From contig NZ_LT629740.1 of NCBI RefSeq assembly GCF_900105165.1, forward strand, positions 124,001-188,000: a stretch of 64,000 nucleotides of DNA. The letters run 5' to 3'. Positions within the stretch are counted from its first letter, which is position 1, and each line of letters starts with the position of its first letter. The notes below the pieces were generated by a model that was not told where the DNA came from, did no database searches, and worked only from the letters and a program-made list of their open reading frames with translations. Positions 55,802 through 64,000 of this stretch are shown in pieces. The position numbers and the translations under genes were made by a program. The stretch comes from Mucilaginibacter mallensis. GTDB lineage: Bacteria; Bacteroidota; Bacteroidia; Sphingobacteriales; Sphingobacteriaceae.

Positions 55802-56176
55802 TTAATTTGTTACCCCCATACAGCAGACTTGTATTTCCATTGGGTGTGAGCCAATCCAGCAAGCCATAGTTATAGATAATGGCGTACTTCTAAGAACATA
55901 GAATCTATCGGGCGAACCCTGGAGATTATTCCAGGTAAAAGACCCTTCGCTATCAGGGCCCGTATCTATTAGATGCGGAGTTGGTGTTCCGACAAGATGC
56001 CAGCCCGAAGTAACTGAAACTGTCAATTCATAATATTTGAACCATGAATTAGCAAACTCCCGATATACGTTGGGATTGTACTCTTCTCCAGGACTCCAGT
56101 TATGCAAATTGTCCGTTGTTATTGATGATCCATAATAAATTTTACTGTCCTCTGGCGTAAGTTTCAATGCTTTCAT
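55802..56176 (-). CDS. Hypothetical partner of the Cys-rich gene
   Basis: A 124-residue soluble protein (ANSWFKYYELTVSVTSGWHL, FYVLRSTPLSITMACWIGSH) with no signal peptide and a CC pair near its end. It lies 22 bp upstream of the Cys-rich gene on the same strand and probably forms a two-gene unit with it. No family recognised. Confidence 0.6.
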   Translation of the reverse strand: MKALKLTPEDSKIYYGSSITTDNLHNWSPGEEYNPNVYREFANSWFKYYELTVSVTSGWHLVGTPTPHLIDTGPDSEGSFTWNNLQGSPDRFYVLRSTPLSITMACWIGSHPMEIQVCCMGVTN

Positions 56177-56331
56177 TTTCTTTGTCGATTTAAGTTATGA
56201 TACTAGATATATATTCAGATAAAAGGATTTTTAACATAAACAGCATATTATTGATAACGGTAGGTTGTGAAGTAGCACCCATTCCGCTAAGTTGTTTTAG
56301 TAAATCTAGGTAAATAGGTAAGGGGGTAGTG

Positions 56332-56369
56332 ACCGTTAAAACACCCATTATCAGAGATGTTTTAACGGT
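56332..56369. repeat. Perfect 12-bp inverted repeat
   Basis: ACCGTTAAAACA (56332-56343) and TGTTTTAACGGT (56358-56369) with a 14-nt loop. It lies in the 293-bp gap between the 124-residue gene start and the methyltransferase stop; the gap shows no other gene that I trust. On the minus strand it is downstream of the methyltransferase and may terminate it, though no T-run follows. Confidence 0.65.
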
Positions 56370-56469
56370 AGTTAGTTCGCCGGTTTCTTCAGTTCTGCAC
56401 CGGTTCGAAAGTTGTCCTATCAAGAAATGGTTTTCGATTTACGCCTATCGGATAAATAGCTATATTAAT

Positions 56470-57309
56470 TTAAAGCTTTTTAAGAACGTAAAAGACACTT
56501 TGAGGTGCTACGCGGTGTAGCTTATGTGTTGCATGGTATTGCAAATTCCAGTAAAAGAGTTTTGATAACCATTTATCTAACAGTATATAGCTTTTAAATG
56601 TATATATCGGGGAGTTTGAAAGATTGATCCATATACGCTGAAAAAACGCCGTCATGGTAAAGCACAAACCCTCGTTTATAATTTGTAAAGGGTATTTTGC
56701 TAAAATATCCCTGAAAATATTTAAGGGGATACCTCTTTCATGAATTGTTAAGCCGGGTCGCGGCTTTGTCCAGTCGCCCATAGAAATAATAGGCTCTCGG
56801 ATCAATATATAGCCGTCCTTTTTGGTAACACGGTACAGTTCTGCGATTACGTAAGAAATATTAGGGATATGGTGAAGCGTTCCTAGTGAGGTTACCAGGT
56901 CAAAGTAATTATCGGGGTAATTAATAGTTCCTGAAATTGCGGGTGCTATATAAACAGGCTTGATGTTGCCTACCCTTTCCGATCGTAGCTGATCAGATGG
57001 TTCAATAATATATAAGTTGTTGATCTGGTCAATAATTACTTCAAACTCATGCCCCCATGCTGCTCCCAGCCCAAGTACATTATTAAAATGTTTGCCTTTT
57101 AAATAATTAAAGCCATGCAGCTTATTTAAAGCGTGGTAACCGTACCAGTATGTCTCAGTATTTTTATTGCCGAGATTAGCATAAGCTTCCTTTTCCTGGT
57201 TGTACCAGTTTTCTATCTCATCAATTGTAAAATCGTCGCCGTATAATGATTTCCCGTTTAGGTATGGGTTCATAAAGTTATTTAATGGCATTACGCCGCT
57301 TCGAACCAA
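56470..57309 (-). CDS. Class I SAM-dependent methyltransferase
   Basis: A 279-residue protein. SAM-binding motif I is NVLGLGAAWGHEFEVI, the acidic strand is NLYIIEPSDQLRSE, and motif IV-like YFDLVTSLGTLHHIPN followed by ELYRVTKKDGYILIREP shows the Methyltransf_11 fold. The C-terminal 60 residues (YTFKSYILLDKWLSKLFYWN) are hydrophobic and may sit at the membrane. The kind of acceptor (small molecule, lipid or sugar) cannot be told. Alone on its strand, with AT-rich codon use like its neighbours. Confidence 0.82.
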   Translation of the reverse strand: MVRSGVMPLNNFMNPYLNGKSLYGDDFTIDEIENWYNQEKEAYANLGNKNTETYWYGYHALNKLHGFNYLKGKHFNNVLGLGAAWGHEFEVIIDQINNLYIIEPSDQLRSERVGNIKPVYIAPAISGTINYPDNYFDLVTSLGTLHHIPNISYVIAELYRVTKKDGYILIREPIISMGDWTKPRPGLTIHERGIPLNIFRDILAKYPLQIINEGLCFTMTAFFQRIWINLSNSPIYTFKSYILLDKWLSKLFYWNLQYHATHKLHRVAPQSVFYVLKKL

Positions 57310-57429
57310 AACGCTGGGTAAAAGGGGAAAGAAATAATATTGATTTTCTGTTAATGGAATGTTGTATGCATAATTCCAGGTGAATTTGTGTGCTAAGTTT
57401 TACTACATTAGCAGCACCTAATAATTACA

Positions 57430-57702
57430 ATGGAACCTAAACAATCAGCTGTTACCGGGATGTATATTTTTTTTATAAAATACAGGAAGATAGTAACCGT
57501 AACAGCTATATTTCTACTGGTAGTAGGTCTGCCGTCAAAATTTTATGATAGGCCGATATTTGATGAGAGCCATAAATATGAAGACATTGGTTTTTTGTTT
57601 GATACTATATTGATGTTTTTAATAACGCCTGTGTGGATGCTTGTTAGTGTATGCAAGGCTACCAAAGTCTACAAAAATGAGGATGAGTGGAAAAAGATGT
57701 AG
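57430..57702 (+). CDS. Small membrane protein
   Basis: A 90-residue protein with two probable transmembrane helices (VTVTAIFLLVVGLPSKFY and ILMFLITPVWMLVSVCK). It is divergent from the methyltransferase. No family recognised; the hydrophobic pattern and an ordinary ATG start support it as a gene. Confidence 0.55.
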   Translation: MEPKQSAVTGMYIFFIKYRKIVTVTAIFLLVVGLPSKFYDRPIFDESHKYEDIGFLFDTILMFLITPVWMLVSVCKATKVYKNEDEWKKM

Positions 57703-57789
57703 CGTAGAAAAACTGCAATGATTATGGGATTTAGTTCAGGAAATGAGGCGTTTTGAATTCTGGAAAGGTATGTAAGTTTAAAACTCTTG

Positions 57790-58179
57790 TTAACGCCCCT
57801 TGTAACCCGGCGAAAATACGATGGCCATAATTACTACCAGGCTGGCTCCATACAAAACTGCGGTACCCACCAATACGTGATGCCATACGGTACGTCTTTT
57901 GCGGGTTTTGTTATAAGCGGAAGCGCGGTATGCTTTTACATATACTGAATCCTGCAACAGCGTGGTATCGCTTACGCTGGTTTTAATGGGCTTAAAATAA
58001 TCTGAAGTGCTGTTGTGCCGGTCCTTTCTAAATTTTTTCATATCGGCATCATTCAGCCTGAATTTTTGGGCGTCCGACTGCGCCATATGAACCAGCGAAT
58101 CCACCGGCGCATTTTTTGCTTTTAATACAGATGCAGGGAATATTGCGATAAACAGGCTTACAAGTAAATACTTTAACAT
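57790..58179 (-). CDS. Hypothetical protein with signal and C-terminal membrane helix
   Basis: A 129-residue protein: signal peptide (LLVSLFIAIFPASVLKA), a charged middle (LNDADMKKFRKDRHNSTSDY) and a C-terminal transmembrane helix (VLVGTAVLYGASLVVIMAIV). The layout is that of small envelope proteins of Sphingobacteriaceae. Function unknown. Confidence 0.65.
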   Translation of the reverse strand: MLKYLLVSLFIAIFPASVLKAKNAPVDSLVHMAQSDAQKFRLNDADMKKFRKDRHNSTSDYFKPIKTSVSDTTLLQDSVYVKAYRASAYNKTRKRRTVWHHVLVGTAVLYGASLVVIMAIVFSPGYKGR

Positions 58180-58285
58180 GCTGCGAAGTAATGATTTATA
58201 AACCCATTACGGCAGCAACCTCCTCAGTGTTACACTGATAGCTTGTTTTAACATTATTTAACGGAAAGTGTGAGCCTCTCCATTA

Positions 58286-58312
58286 TGCTGCAAGCGGGAG
58301 ACGCTCGCAGCA
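58286..58312. other. Hairpin in the gap between two small genes
   Basis: TGCTGC-A-AGCG, loop GGAGA, CGCT-C-GCAGCA. It lies 10 bp beyond the stop of the 77-residue gene (minus strand) and could terminate it, but no T-run follows on that strand. Confidence 0.4.
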
Positions 58313-58321
58313 AGGGTAATT

Positions 58322-58555
58322 TTACATTCTCAATCTTAACGACACAGATCTTCCTAAAGCCTGCACCAGTTCTGAGTCCAGTTCCTGTTGGCCGTCTTTC
58401 TGTTTCCAAACCAATTTTATATCCCTGATCAGTTCTACTTTTTCGCCGTTAAGGAGCAGTTCTATTTCAGTAGTATTTTGGTTTATTGATTTACTGTCTA
58501 CTATTTGGTAAACGTAATCATTGTCCTTAAATGTTATTCGTAATGGTAATCCCAT
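58322..58555 (-). CDS. Conserved-looking small hypothetical protein
   Basis: A 77-residue soluble protein (LPLRITFKDNDYVYQIVDSK-type start, then EIELLLNGEKVELIRDIKLV). No signal, no membrane segment. Alternating strand pattern suggests a small beta-domain. Unknown function; moderate support from normal codon use and an ATG preceded by an AGGA-like Shine-Dalgarno on the minus strand. Confidence 0.6.
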   Translation of the reverse strand: MGLPLRITFKDNDYVYQIVDSKSINQNTTEIELLLNGEKVELIRDIKLVWKQKDGQQELDSELVQALGRSVSLRLRM

Positions 58556-58710
58556 GCGCTAAATCCTCCGTTGTAAAGATATAATTTCAATGCTTAAGCA
58601 CACATTTTTATATAGTTAAAACAGGAATAACGCCATTTAAATTATTTAACAGCCTGATATAAAGCCTGATATTTTTATTTATTGGGCCATGCCATTGCTA
58701 AGTATTATAG

Positions 58711-59613
58711 CTAAAACTTATACGTGAGGCCTACACCAAAAATCTCTTTAACCTGTAAAAGCGAGTGATATTCGGTTACACCATTGCTTAAAACCGGGAT
58801 CTTGGCCTCCGGGTCCGAGATTAATTCAACGCCTAAATTCACTGTTACCAGTTTATTTACTTTCATGAAAATATTACCGGCATAGTCCATATAAACATTC
58901 TGCGGCTTGTCCAGGTAATTGGAATATAGTTTCAAAATGTTTTCGAAGGTGATATTTTGGGCAAGGTTAAATTTGTAGTAAGCATCTAGCGAAGCACCAA
59001 ACTCAAGCAGGCTTTTGTTGCCTGGAGTCACCCCATATGAGCCAATGTTTGAAAGGGAGTCGTTCTGAACAAATGTGAGGCGTATGGCTGCAGGCGAAAA
59101 GTTGATCCTGAAATTATCCGATCTTTTATACGCAAAACCCGGACCGAACGTAAGGTAGGCAGGCGCAAACGGAGCAGATATTAATGTACGGTGATTGGCA
59201 TCATCATAAGTATAGCCGTTGCTGAACTGGGTTTGAAAGTTGGCATAAAAGGTATACAGCCAGTATTTGGCAGCCTGGTAACCCAGTAAGCTGTTTAAAA
59301 TTGCACGATCGTCGTTTTTGCGCCAGCCAAGGCCGTTCTGTTTACTTAAGCCATAGCCGAATATCACTTTATTATCCCAACTCCATTTATCTTTTTTGTA
59401 GTCGAAATCGTAATCAAGTACAATGTTAGCAGCAAGGGAGTTTTGCCCGCCCGCGGCCCAGTTTGAGAATGAACTCTGGTTAATGAGCAAGGTATTTTGC
59501 CCGTGAATGGTCCAGAGGTGTGTCGTGTCTTTCGGGGTAACTGGAGTAGTTGTTTGGGCGTAACCGGCCGCACTTAAGCACCCGATAAATGCCAGGAGTA
59601 AGGTCTTTTTCAT
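58711..59613 (-). CDS. DUF3078-type outer-membrane protein
   Basis: A 300-residue protein with signal peptide (SAAGYAQT at about 15-22). The typical DUF3078 text is present: TLLINQSSFSNWAAGGQNSL, WSWDNKVIFGYGLSKQNGLG and the alternating aromatic beta-strands of a small barrel, ending in GVGLTYKF with a C-terminal Phe. Role unknown in the family; it is an outer-membrane beta-barrel. The start is an ATG with SP length of about 20. Confidence 0.85.
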   Translation of the reverse strand: MKKTLLLAFIGCLSAAGYAQTTTPVTPKDTTHLWTIHGQNTLLINQSSFSNWAAGGQNSLAANIVLDYDFDYKKDKWSWDNKVIFGYGLSKQNGLGWRKNDDRAILNSLLGYQAAKYWLYTFYANFQTQFSNGYTYDDANHRTLISAPFAPAYLTFGPGFAYKRSDNFRINFSPAAIRLTFVQNDSLSNIGSYGVTPGNKSLLEFGASLDAYYKFNLAQNITFENILKLYSNYLDKPQNVYMDYAGNIFMKVNKLVTVNLGVELISDPEAKIPVLSNGVTEYHSLLQVKEIFGVGLTYKF

Positions 59614-59967
59614 ATTGATAGTTTTAGATGTGATGGCCTAAAATTACAAATAATATGCTTTGAACGCGTCAATTGGTCATATTTCATCAAAAATTAATGC
59701 GCATATAACTCTATTTTCTTTTGGTTTAGGCTAAAATATATGATGTATTAATAATGGTCTAAAATTCTCAAATTGATACATTTTTCACATACACCTTTCC
59801 ATTTTGATAAATTAAAGCATCAAAAAAACAAAAAGAATAACATGTTTTAATAGTTAAAAATTAAGATTAAGCACTGTATTGTGTAAGAATGGTAATTTTT
59901 CGGCTTTTACAGCTTTTTGGCATGGGTTTAGCTAAAAGGCTATGAACAATATTAACATTTTAACGTG
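59614..59967. other. Intergenic region between divergent genes
   Basis: About 350 AT-rich bases between the divergent DUF3078 gene and the small membrane peptide gene. It should contain both promoters. I see no clear TAnnTTTG box, repeat or hairpin that I would defend. Confidence 0.4.
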
Positions 59968-60153
59968 ATGACAACATTATACACAGTGCTTGAAGTTTGC
60001 GCACTATTAGCCGTTATTTTAATACCGTTGAGCGGCCCTCAAAAAAAAGCTACCAAAAACTCACATGAAATAAGCAACATATTAGTAAATGAAGAAGGTT
60101 ACCTGGAATATGCAGTTGATCATGATACCGATCAGCATCACCCGGTTCTTTAA
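59968..60153 (+). CDS. Small membrane peptide
   Basis: A 61-residue peptide starting at the ATG at 59968 (the GTG one codon earlier is an alternative). It has one hydrophobic segment (VLEVCALLAVILIPLSG) and an acidic tail (VNEEGYLEYAVDHDTDQ). A terminator-like hairpin follows at 60176-60204. Function unknown. Confidence 0.5.
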   Translation: MTTLYTVLEVCALLAVILIPLSGPQKKATKNSHEISNILVNEEGYLEYAVDHDTDQHHPVL

Positions 60154-60175
60154 TTTGGTATAACAACCGTATTAT

Positions 60176-60204
60176 AAAACCTTTCAGCAATGGAGGGTTT
60201 TTTT
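60176..60204 (+). terminator. Probable intrinsic terminator after small membrane gene
   Basis: AAACCTT pairs with AGGGTTT (one wobble) around CAGCAATGG, and the right arm runs into T residues (GGGTTTTTTT). Confidence 0.6.
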
Positions 60205-60302
60205 ATGGGCGATGGTTTAATTGAACTATCTGCCTTGTTCTGAAAATAACTTATATTCGCCGCTGTTAGGCAGCTTAATTATTAATATTAACCCAACCTT
60301 AA

Positions 60303-60938
60303 ATGATGGAAACCCTGATGGCGGCGCCCGTGGCGTCGGCCATATTTATTATAACGATCCTTACTTCATTAATGGCCTTCTCCAACGAGGATTTACTGGC
60401 CAAACTTATACTGCATCCTTACACGGTTTACCGTAAAAAGAATATCTATACTGTATTTACCAGCGGCCTTATCCATAACGATTGGATGCACCTGATATTT
60501 AACATGTTTTCCTATTTCTTTTTTGCCTTTAACCTGGAGAGACTTATCGGGCACTGGCAATTTGGGTTCTTATATATTGTTAGCCTGGCCCTAAGTGATC
60601 TGCCAACTATCTTCAAGCATAAAGATGATTACGGTTATCGCAGTCTGGGTGCATCGGGTGCGGTAAGTGCGGTAATTTTTGGGTCGATATTATATAACCC
60701 ATGGGCCACCTTGATGATTTTGCCTTTACCAATACCTATATGGTATTTTGCCTTTGGTGTGCTGTACCTTGTATACTGTCATTACGCTGCAAAATACGCA
60801 CGCGATAATGTTAATCACGATGCGCACTTATTTGGTGCTATATGCGGTTTGGGATTAACCATTATACTGCACCCAAGTATTCTGCCTGCGTTTTTTCAAC
60901 AGATCAGTGAGGGAGCGAAATATCATCTGCATTTTTAA
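60303..60938 (+). CDS. Rhomboid-family intramembrane serine protease
   Basis: A 211-residue polytopic membrane protein. The catalytic Ser is in LGASGAVSAVIFG and the His in NHDAHLFGAICGLG; the preceding FTSGLIHNDWMHLIFNMFSY carries the conserved H-x(n)-H-x-x-x-N helix. Six hydrophobic segments fit the core rhomboid fold. It would cut transmembrane substrates within the inner membrane. Its last 35 bp overlap the 3' end of the convergent gene. Confidence 0.92.
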   Translation: MMETLMAAPVASAIFIITILTSLMAFSNEDLLAKLILHPYTVYRKKNIYTVFTSGLIHNDWMHLIFNMFSYFFFAFNLERLIGHWQFGFLYIVSLALSDLPTIFKHKDDYGYRSLGASGAVSAVIFGSILYNPWATLMILPLPIPIWYFAFGVLYLVYCHYAAKYARDNVNHDAHLFGAICGLGLTIILHPSILPAFFQQISEGAKYHLHF

Positions 60939-61893
60939 AACCACCATCGGCATCAAATAGAAAGCTCATAGGGTGTTCCGGGTCTTTAATGATCTCGAGC
61001 AGCAGGAAGCCCCAGTTTTTCCAGAAGCTTTCCAGCACCTGCCCGTAGGTTTTGTTATTCCAGGTATCAAACAACGGTTTGGTGCTCATACCGCGCAGGG
61101 GCATAGCTTCAATATAAATATCATCGCCCACAGGCAAAATATTATACTCCGGCAGGCGGTTAAACAGGTAGGCCGAATAAAATATGCGCCCGCTGAATTC
61201 CTCAAACTGTATTGGGTGGAGGGTTTTTCCTTCTATCTTTTCCAATACCTCGCGGTGGTACATACGGTTGGCGCCATTGTCCTGCAAGCAGATGATCAGC
61301 CCGAAATCCTTTATACGTAAGGCAAAGGTTAGGGTATTAATCTCATCGCGATAGCCAAACTCCTCCTCATTATTCTCCACCTTAAATAAAAATAGGCTGA
61401 AGGGCTTAAAATCCTCGAAGTAAACAGGCTGATTAATGCTCTGTAGCATCAAGTGCAGCTGACTGAATTTGTGGATGATGGATTGCGAAATATTAAACTC
61501 CTCGCCCTGTGCATGCTGTAGTTTTATACCGCTTTGGATCTCATTAAAAATGATGCCGTAAAGCAATTTGCCCGCCCATTGAAAAAGCTTCTGCTCATCC
61601 AGCTCTTTAATAGCGTTGTAACCAATTTCAAACGTGGCAGCTATCTCAGCTTCCAGGGGTTCAAGATAGGCTTCATTTACCTGAGCTGAACATGGGAGTT
61701 TCAGATCCTTATAAGTTGCCATGCTTTCATCAAGCAGTTTAAAGGGTTTATCTTCCAGCCCATACATGCTCATGAGCCATTGCGGGAAGATCTGAATCTT
61801 TTCTTCTTCGGATTGTAACTTTTGCCCGGTTAAAAAACAGGTAGAATTGCTGAAGTTAGATTTCTCGAACGGATGATAAATTTGTGCCGGCAT
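60904..61893 (-). CDS. Hypothetical cytoplasmic protein
   Basis: About 329 residues when started at the Met of MPAQIYHPFEKSNFS (61893), preferred because the upstream nine codons overlap the divergent epimerase gene region. It contains a Cys pattern near the N-terminus (STCFLTGQKL, then KLPCSAQV), and text such as QWAGKLLYGIIFNEIQSG and YFEDFKPFSLFLFKVENNEE. No signal or membrane segment. Not recognised by function; it seems to be a conserved chromosomal gene. Confidence 0.65.
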   Translation of the reverse strand: MPAQIYHPFEKSNFSNSTCFLTGQKLQSEEEKIQIFPQWLMSMYGLEDKPFKLLDESMATYKDLKLPCSAQVNEAYLEPLEAEIAATFEIGYNAIKELDEQKLFQWAGKLLYGIIFNEIQSGIKLQHAQGEEFNISQSIIHKFSQLHLMLQSINQPVYFEDFKPFSLFLFKVENNEEEFGYRDEINTLTFALRIKDFGLIICLQDNGANRMYHREVLEKIEGKTLHPIQFEEFSGRIFYSAYLFNRLPEYNILPVGDDIYIEAMPLRGMSTKPLFDTWNNKTYGQVLESFWKNWGFLLLEIIKDPEHPMSFLFDADGGFKNADDISLPH

Positions 61894-61948
61894 AGCCGCA
61901 AAGATAGATATGATTTTCAATCTGAAAATTTTAGCTTTGAATTATAAC

Positions 61949-62965
61949 ATGGAACTGACTTATCAACCTTTCGAACTGCAACTGAAGCACACTTTTACCA
62001 TTGCTAAATTTTCGCGTACTTCAACCCCGGTTATGCTGCTGCAAATTAAGCACGAGGGCTTTATCGGCTATGGCGAGGCTTCAATGGTGCCCTACATGGG
62101 CGAAACCTATGATACCGCTAATGCGCTTTTGAGCAAGGTTGATGTATCTCAGTTTAAATATCCTTTTGATTTTTCGGAGATTATCGCTTACCTCGATAGC
62201 ATAGCTCCCGGCAACACCGCCATAAAAGCAGGAATTGATATTGCCCTGCACGATCTGGAAGGGAAGATTAAACAACAACCCTGCTGGCAATTACTAGGCA
62301 GCAACCCGGCCACCATGCCCGTAACCAGCTTTACCATCGGTATTGATACACTGGATGTAATGCGCCAAAAGGTACTGGAAGCAGCCAGTGATTATAAAGT
62401 GATAAAAGTAAAGCTGGGGCGCGATAATGATAAGGGACTGATCCAAACCATCCGCTCGGTAACTGATCTGCCGCTATACGTTGATGCCAACCAGGGCTGG
62501 ACCGACCTTGAAAAAAGCCTCGACCTCACCTACTGGCTGCAGGAACAAGGCGTGCTGTTGATTGAGCAGCCCATGCTAAAAACCGACACCGACAGCAATG
62601 CCTGGCTTACAGAACGGAGTCCGCTGCCCATCATAGCCGATGAGGCCGTACAACGTTTGGCTGATATTGAAAAGCTAAAGGGGGCTTATCATGGCATCAA
62701 CATAAAACTCATGAAATCGGCAGGCATGTACGAGGCGCACCAGATGCTGCTGAAGGCTCGTGAGCTGGATCTAAAAGTAATGATAGGCTGCATGACCGAA
62801 ACCAGCTGTGCCGCCCTCGCTGGTGCCGCCCTCGCCCCGCAATGTGATTGGGCCGATCTGGACGGACCGTTTTTAACCAGTAATAACCCTTTTAAACTGC
62901 CGGAGTTTGTGGATGGGAAATGGGTATTGGGGAATGAGAGTGGATTAGGGTTGGAGCTGCTGTAA
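61949..62965 (+). CDS. L-Ala-D/L-Glu-type dipeptide epimerase (enolase superfamily)
   Basis: About 338 residues from the ATG at 61949 (MELTYQPFELQLKHTF), preferred over a frame start at 61910. The superfamily landmarks are present: VIKVKLGRD (K-x-K base), LYVDANQGW (metal Asp), LLIEQPM (metal Glu), PIIADEAV (metal Asp) and INIKLMKSAGM (second Lys base). The N-terminal capping domain shows FTIAKFSRTSTPVMLLQI. The 'dipeptide epimerase' reading follows from KVKLG/ADEAV text and the usual role in recycling murein peptides; other enolase-type activities cannot be excluded. Divergent from the preceding gene. Confidence 0.85.
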   Translation: MELTYQPFELQLKHTFTIAKFSRTSTPVMLLQIKHEGFIGYGEASMVPYMGETYDTANALLSKVDVSQFKYPFDFSEIIAYLDSIAPGNTAIKAGIDIALHDLEGKIKQQPCWQLLGSNPATMPVTSFTIGIDTLDVMRQKVLEAASDYKVIKVKLGRDNDKGLIQTIRSVTDLPLYVDANQGWTDLEKSLDLTYWLQEQGVLLIEQPMLKTDTDSNAWLTERSPLPIIADEAVQRLADIEKLKGAYHGINIKLMKSAGMYEAHQMLLKARELDLKVMIGCMTETSCAALAGAALAPQCDWADLDGPFLTSNNPFKLPEFVDGKWVLGNESGLGLELL

Positions 62966-62985
62966 TAACCCAATTAATGTGCGCC

Positions 62986-63060
62986 GGGTCATGCTGAGGC
63001 ACTCGAAGCATAAGCGTAAAGGCCTTTGTCCACACACTTCGAGTACCTCAGTGTGACCCC
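62986..63060. repeat. Large palindromic repeat, type A
   Basis: Left arm GGGTCATGCTGAGGCACTCG (62986-63005) pairs with CGAGTACCTCAGTGTGACCC (63040-63059), with three mismatches, around a 34-nt middle. Sits in the 219-bp gap between the epimerase and the SPFH gene, tandem with the second palindrome. These are typical of dispersed palindromic elements in Bacteroidota chromosomes. Confidence 0.8.
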
Positions 63061-63073
63061 AAATATAGCCAAA

Positions 63074-63155
63074 CGTCATTGCGAGGAACGAAGCAATCCC
63101 TAACTATACAGAGCGGCTCTGCTAATCGGGGATTGCTTCGTTCCTCGCAATGACG
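63074..63155. repeat. Large palindromic repeat, type B
   Basis: Perfect 27-bp arms (63074-63100 and 63129-63155; CGTCATTGCGAGGAACGAAG is the start of the left arm) with a 28-nt loop. The sequence GTCATTGCGAGGAACGAAGC is a well-known dispersed palindrome in Bacteroidota and some other genomes. It probably forms a hairpin that could protect or terminate the two convergent mRNAs. Confidence 0.88.
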
Positions 63156-63184
63156 CTCGGAGAATATTCAATTCGTGCTAACCC

Positions 63185-64000
63185 CTACTTATCACTCAAA
63201 ATAATCGGCGAACTTTTGCCGCCATTCATGATAATGATCTTGGTGTTTGGCGATAGGGCAATATCCTTTTGCGCCAATATAGTTTGATATTGCAATTGTT
63301 TATCCGTTAACCCGGTTGAGATGATCTTTTGGTAGTCGGCAATACCCTGTGCTTCTACACGCTTACGGTCGGCTTCCTGGCGTTCCTTTTGCAGTACGAA
63401 CTGCATCTTTTGAGCATCCTGCTCAGCCTGGATCTTTGATTCAATACTCTCGCGCACACTGGCGGGCAGGGTTATATTGCGTACCAATATCTGCTGTACT
63501 TCCAGGCCATTTTTAACGAAATTATCGCTGATGGTTTTGTTGATCTTATATTGAAACTCTTCCCTTTTTGAGGAGTATAGATCAACGGCCTGGTAGTTTA
63601 CCGCATTATCACGTATAGCGGTACGGGTTATAGGGCGAACGATTTTTTTCTCATAATCCACGCCAATGTTTTGCAAAATATAAGGCGCTCGTGATGGTGT
63701 TACTTTATACAGTACAGAAAGATCAATAGTGACCTCCAACCCGTCGGACGATAAAACCCTGATCGCATCATCTCCCTCAACCTGCCCTTCGCTACTTTTG
63801 GCACTCATGGTATAGTTTTGGGTTTGAATGTCAAAGGTAGTTACGTTAACCAGCGGGTTTATAATGTGCGGGCCGCTTTCCAGCACTTCGTCCTGTACTT
63901 TACCAAACAGTGATTGCACACCCAGTTCCCCAGGTTCAATAACCTTGAACGCGGATAGCGCCAGCCCGATAACTATAACTACTGCTCCCACGATGCTAAC
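63185..64000 (-). CDS. Prohibitin-like SPFH/Band 7 protein, 5' end cut
   Basis: The frame is open to the right edge of the window, so the natural start lies beyond base 64000; GTG at 63991 is only the first visible start-like codon. After a hydrophobic N-terminal helix (VGAVVIVIGLALSAFKVI) comes the SPFH domain (EPGELGVQSLFGKVQDEVLE, then YTMSAKSSEGQVEGDDAIRV) and a C-terminal coiled coil (about 185-250, ESKIQAEQDAQKMQFVLQKE). It resembles bacterial prohibitin-type scaffolds anchored in the inner membrane that organise proteases and membrane domains. Convergent with the epimerase gene across two palindromes. Confidence 0.9.
   Translation of the reverse strand, partial: VSIVGAVVIVIGLALSAFKVIEPGELGVQSLFGKVQDEVLESGPHIINPLVNVTTFDIQTQNYTMSAKSSEGQVEGDDAIRVLSSDGLEVTIDLSVLYKVTPSRAPYILQNIGVDYEKKIVRPITRTAIRDNAVNYQAVDLYSSKREEFQYKINKTISDNFVKNGLEVQQILVRNITLPASVRESIESKIQAEQDAQKMQFVLQKERQEADRKRVEAQGIADYQKIISTGLTDKQLQYQTILAQKDIALSPNTKIIIMNGGKSSPIILSDK

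Noticed and set aside
60221..60436. A 71-codon frame before the rhomboid gene
   Set aside because: It overlaps the rhomboid start in another frame and has no supporting features.

Overview
The window looks like chromosome of a Bacteroidota member, most likely family Sphingobacteriaceae (Mucilaginibacter/Pedobacter-like). This rests on a SusC/SusD pair behind an ECF sigma/FecR pair, TATATTTG-type promoter cores, DUF3078 and MacB-type FtsX proteins, and very large Rhs/YD-repeat proteins. Genus is inference; no rRNA is present.

Region 1 (1-17641) is a polysaccharide utilization locus aimed at rhamnogalacturonan I-type pectin. In order, all on + strand: the 3' part of a PcRGLX/YetA-like exo-rhamnogalacturonan lyase, a PL11 rhamnogalacturonan lyase, a DUF6250-like protein, an ECF sigma factor with its FecR anti-sigma factor, a SusC transporter with an STN signalling domain, SusD, an S1 sulfatase, a GH106 alpha-L-rhamnosidase, a GH28 polygalacturonase-like enzyme and a CE12 acetylesterase. 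Together they would sense, bind, deacetylate, cleave and import the polymer. The sulfatase is the odd member.

Region 2 (17642-26834) is AT-rich and partly decayed. It has a 1-kb gene-poor stretch, a DNA-binding/NACHT-like ATPase pair that looks like one gene split by a frameshift, a TPR-HTH membrane regulator whose signal-peptide start lies out of frame across a T7 tract, a healthy FtsX-type permease on the other strand, the C-terminal remnant of a tyrosine integrase, and a small gene that runs into a long imperfect palindrome.

Region 3 (26834-53336) is the most unusual part: a polymorphic Rhs toxin locus. Five closely spaced genes (tail-fibre-like coiled-coil protein, lipoprotein, 2227-aa Rhs-type protein, 245-aa secreted protein, 2868-aa Rhs protein) end in a toxin tail plus small immunity-like gene. 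Downstream lie two 5'-truncated copies of the Rhs core, each with a different tail and its own small downstream gene(s), a roughly 70-bp relic of another copy, three copies of an intergenic repeat holding a strong terminator, and an IS1-family transposase. It reads as an archive of displaced toxin tips that can recombine with the full-length gene.

Region 4 (53337-64000) is mixed: a bidirectional terminator, an unknown secreted protein, a cysteine-rich protein with a small partner, a methyltransferase, small membrane and hypothetical proteins, a DUF3078 outer-membrane protein, a rhomboid protease, an unknown protein convergent with it, an L-Ala-D/L-Glu-type dipeptide epimerase, a pair of large palindromic repeats, and a prohibitin-like SPFH protein cut by the window edge.
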